From: Variovorax sp. HW608
GTDB taxonomy: Bacteria; Pseudomonadota; Gammaproteobacteria; Burkholderiales; Burkholderiaceae_C
Length of the DNA stretch: 64,000 bases
Direction of reading: 5' to 3'
Assembly: GCF_900090195.1 (NCBI RefSeq)
Contig: NZ_LT607803.1
Span: 558,001-622,000, forward strand
Positions 63,862 to 64,000 of this stretch are shown here, one piece after another. Position 1 is the stretch's first letter, and each line of letters opens with the position of its first letter. A program made the position numbers and the translations under genes. The notes below the pieces were generated by a model. That model did not search any database, was not told the DNA's origin, and was given only the letters and a program-made list of their open reading frames with translations.

Positions 63862-64000
63862 GGATTCCTCCTTCTCAATGGGGATCCGTCCGCGCACGAG
63901 CCGCTGGCGGCCATGTCACTTTCAATTTATTGTGCGGCAGTTGCCGGAGAAAATCGTGATCCGAATCGACGAATGGACTCCCCTCTTCCCCAATATTGGG
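63862..64000. other. Upstream region of the patatin-like gene at the window edge
   Basis: Probably the leader and promoter of the leftward patatin-like gene; no defined element recognised. Confidence 0.3.

Overview
The window looks like high-GC betaproteobacterial DNA, most likely Burkholderiales and perhaps Comamonadaceae. This rests on family content (VanB-type Rieske oxygenase and reductase, lipoprotein tannase, SMP-30/IlvD pentose cluster, KfrA/ParA) and codon bias; no rRNA marker is present. I found no rRNA, tRNA or CRISPR array.

1-17.9 kb is catabolic. A 5'-cut Rieske oxygenase and its reductase are followed by a cytoplasmic GH5 glycosidase, an aldehyde dehydrogenase, a divergent Gfo/Idh/MocA oxidoreductase, a ROK repressor, a CUT1 sugar ABC transporter, and a FAH-family dehydratase, SDR, SMP-30 lactonase and IlvD dehydratase. 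Together these can run an oxidative (Weimberg-type) pentose route from sugar to 2-oxoglutarate. Three near-identical 21-bp inverted repeats, two of them inside a larger shared block with fixed spacing, lie before the GH5 and transporter genes and are probable ROK operators.

17.9-28.5 kb is a nest of mobile elements. An IS66 element (18033-28412, 8-bp target duplication) splits an already truncated class II aldolase gene. Its tnpC is interrupted by a three-recombinase RIT element, and its fourth gene by a second, inverted IS66 (24826-27897, 8-bp duplication).

29-37.5 kb holds a tannase-like lipoprotein gene, an IS1595-type element inserted in a palindrome, and a large integrase gene split by a second RIT element.

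37.5-51 kb is accessory cargo. The most striking part is a five-gene leftward operon (44223 to 37677): metallo-beta-lactamase-fold protein, E2-E1-JAB triple fusion, patatin-like lipase, second MBL-fold protein, and HExxH protein. It resembles a ubiquitin-like conjugation defence operon but has no recognisable CD-NTase or ubiquitin-like partner. It is followed by a decayed Wadjet JetD fragment, two HAD phosphatases, three metallophosphoesterase paralogues (one dead), and an MNT/HEPN toxin-antitoxin pair.

51-55.5 kb is plasmid-like: a KfrA gene, a truncated KfrA copy, a tyrosine recombinase, 12-bp tandem repeats and ParA. 55.6-64 kb carries an orphan LivK-type binding protein, small membrane and secreted proteins, a decayed SGNH hydrolase, an S53 peptidase and a patatin-like protein whose catalytic Ser and Asp appear replaced by Cys and Glu.
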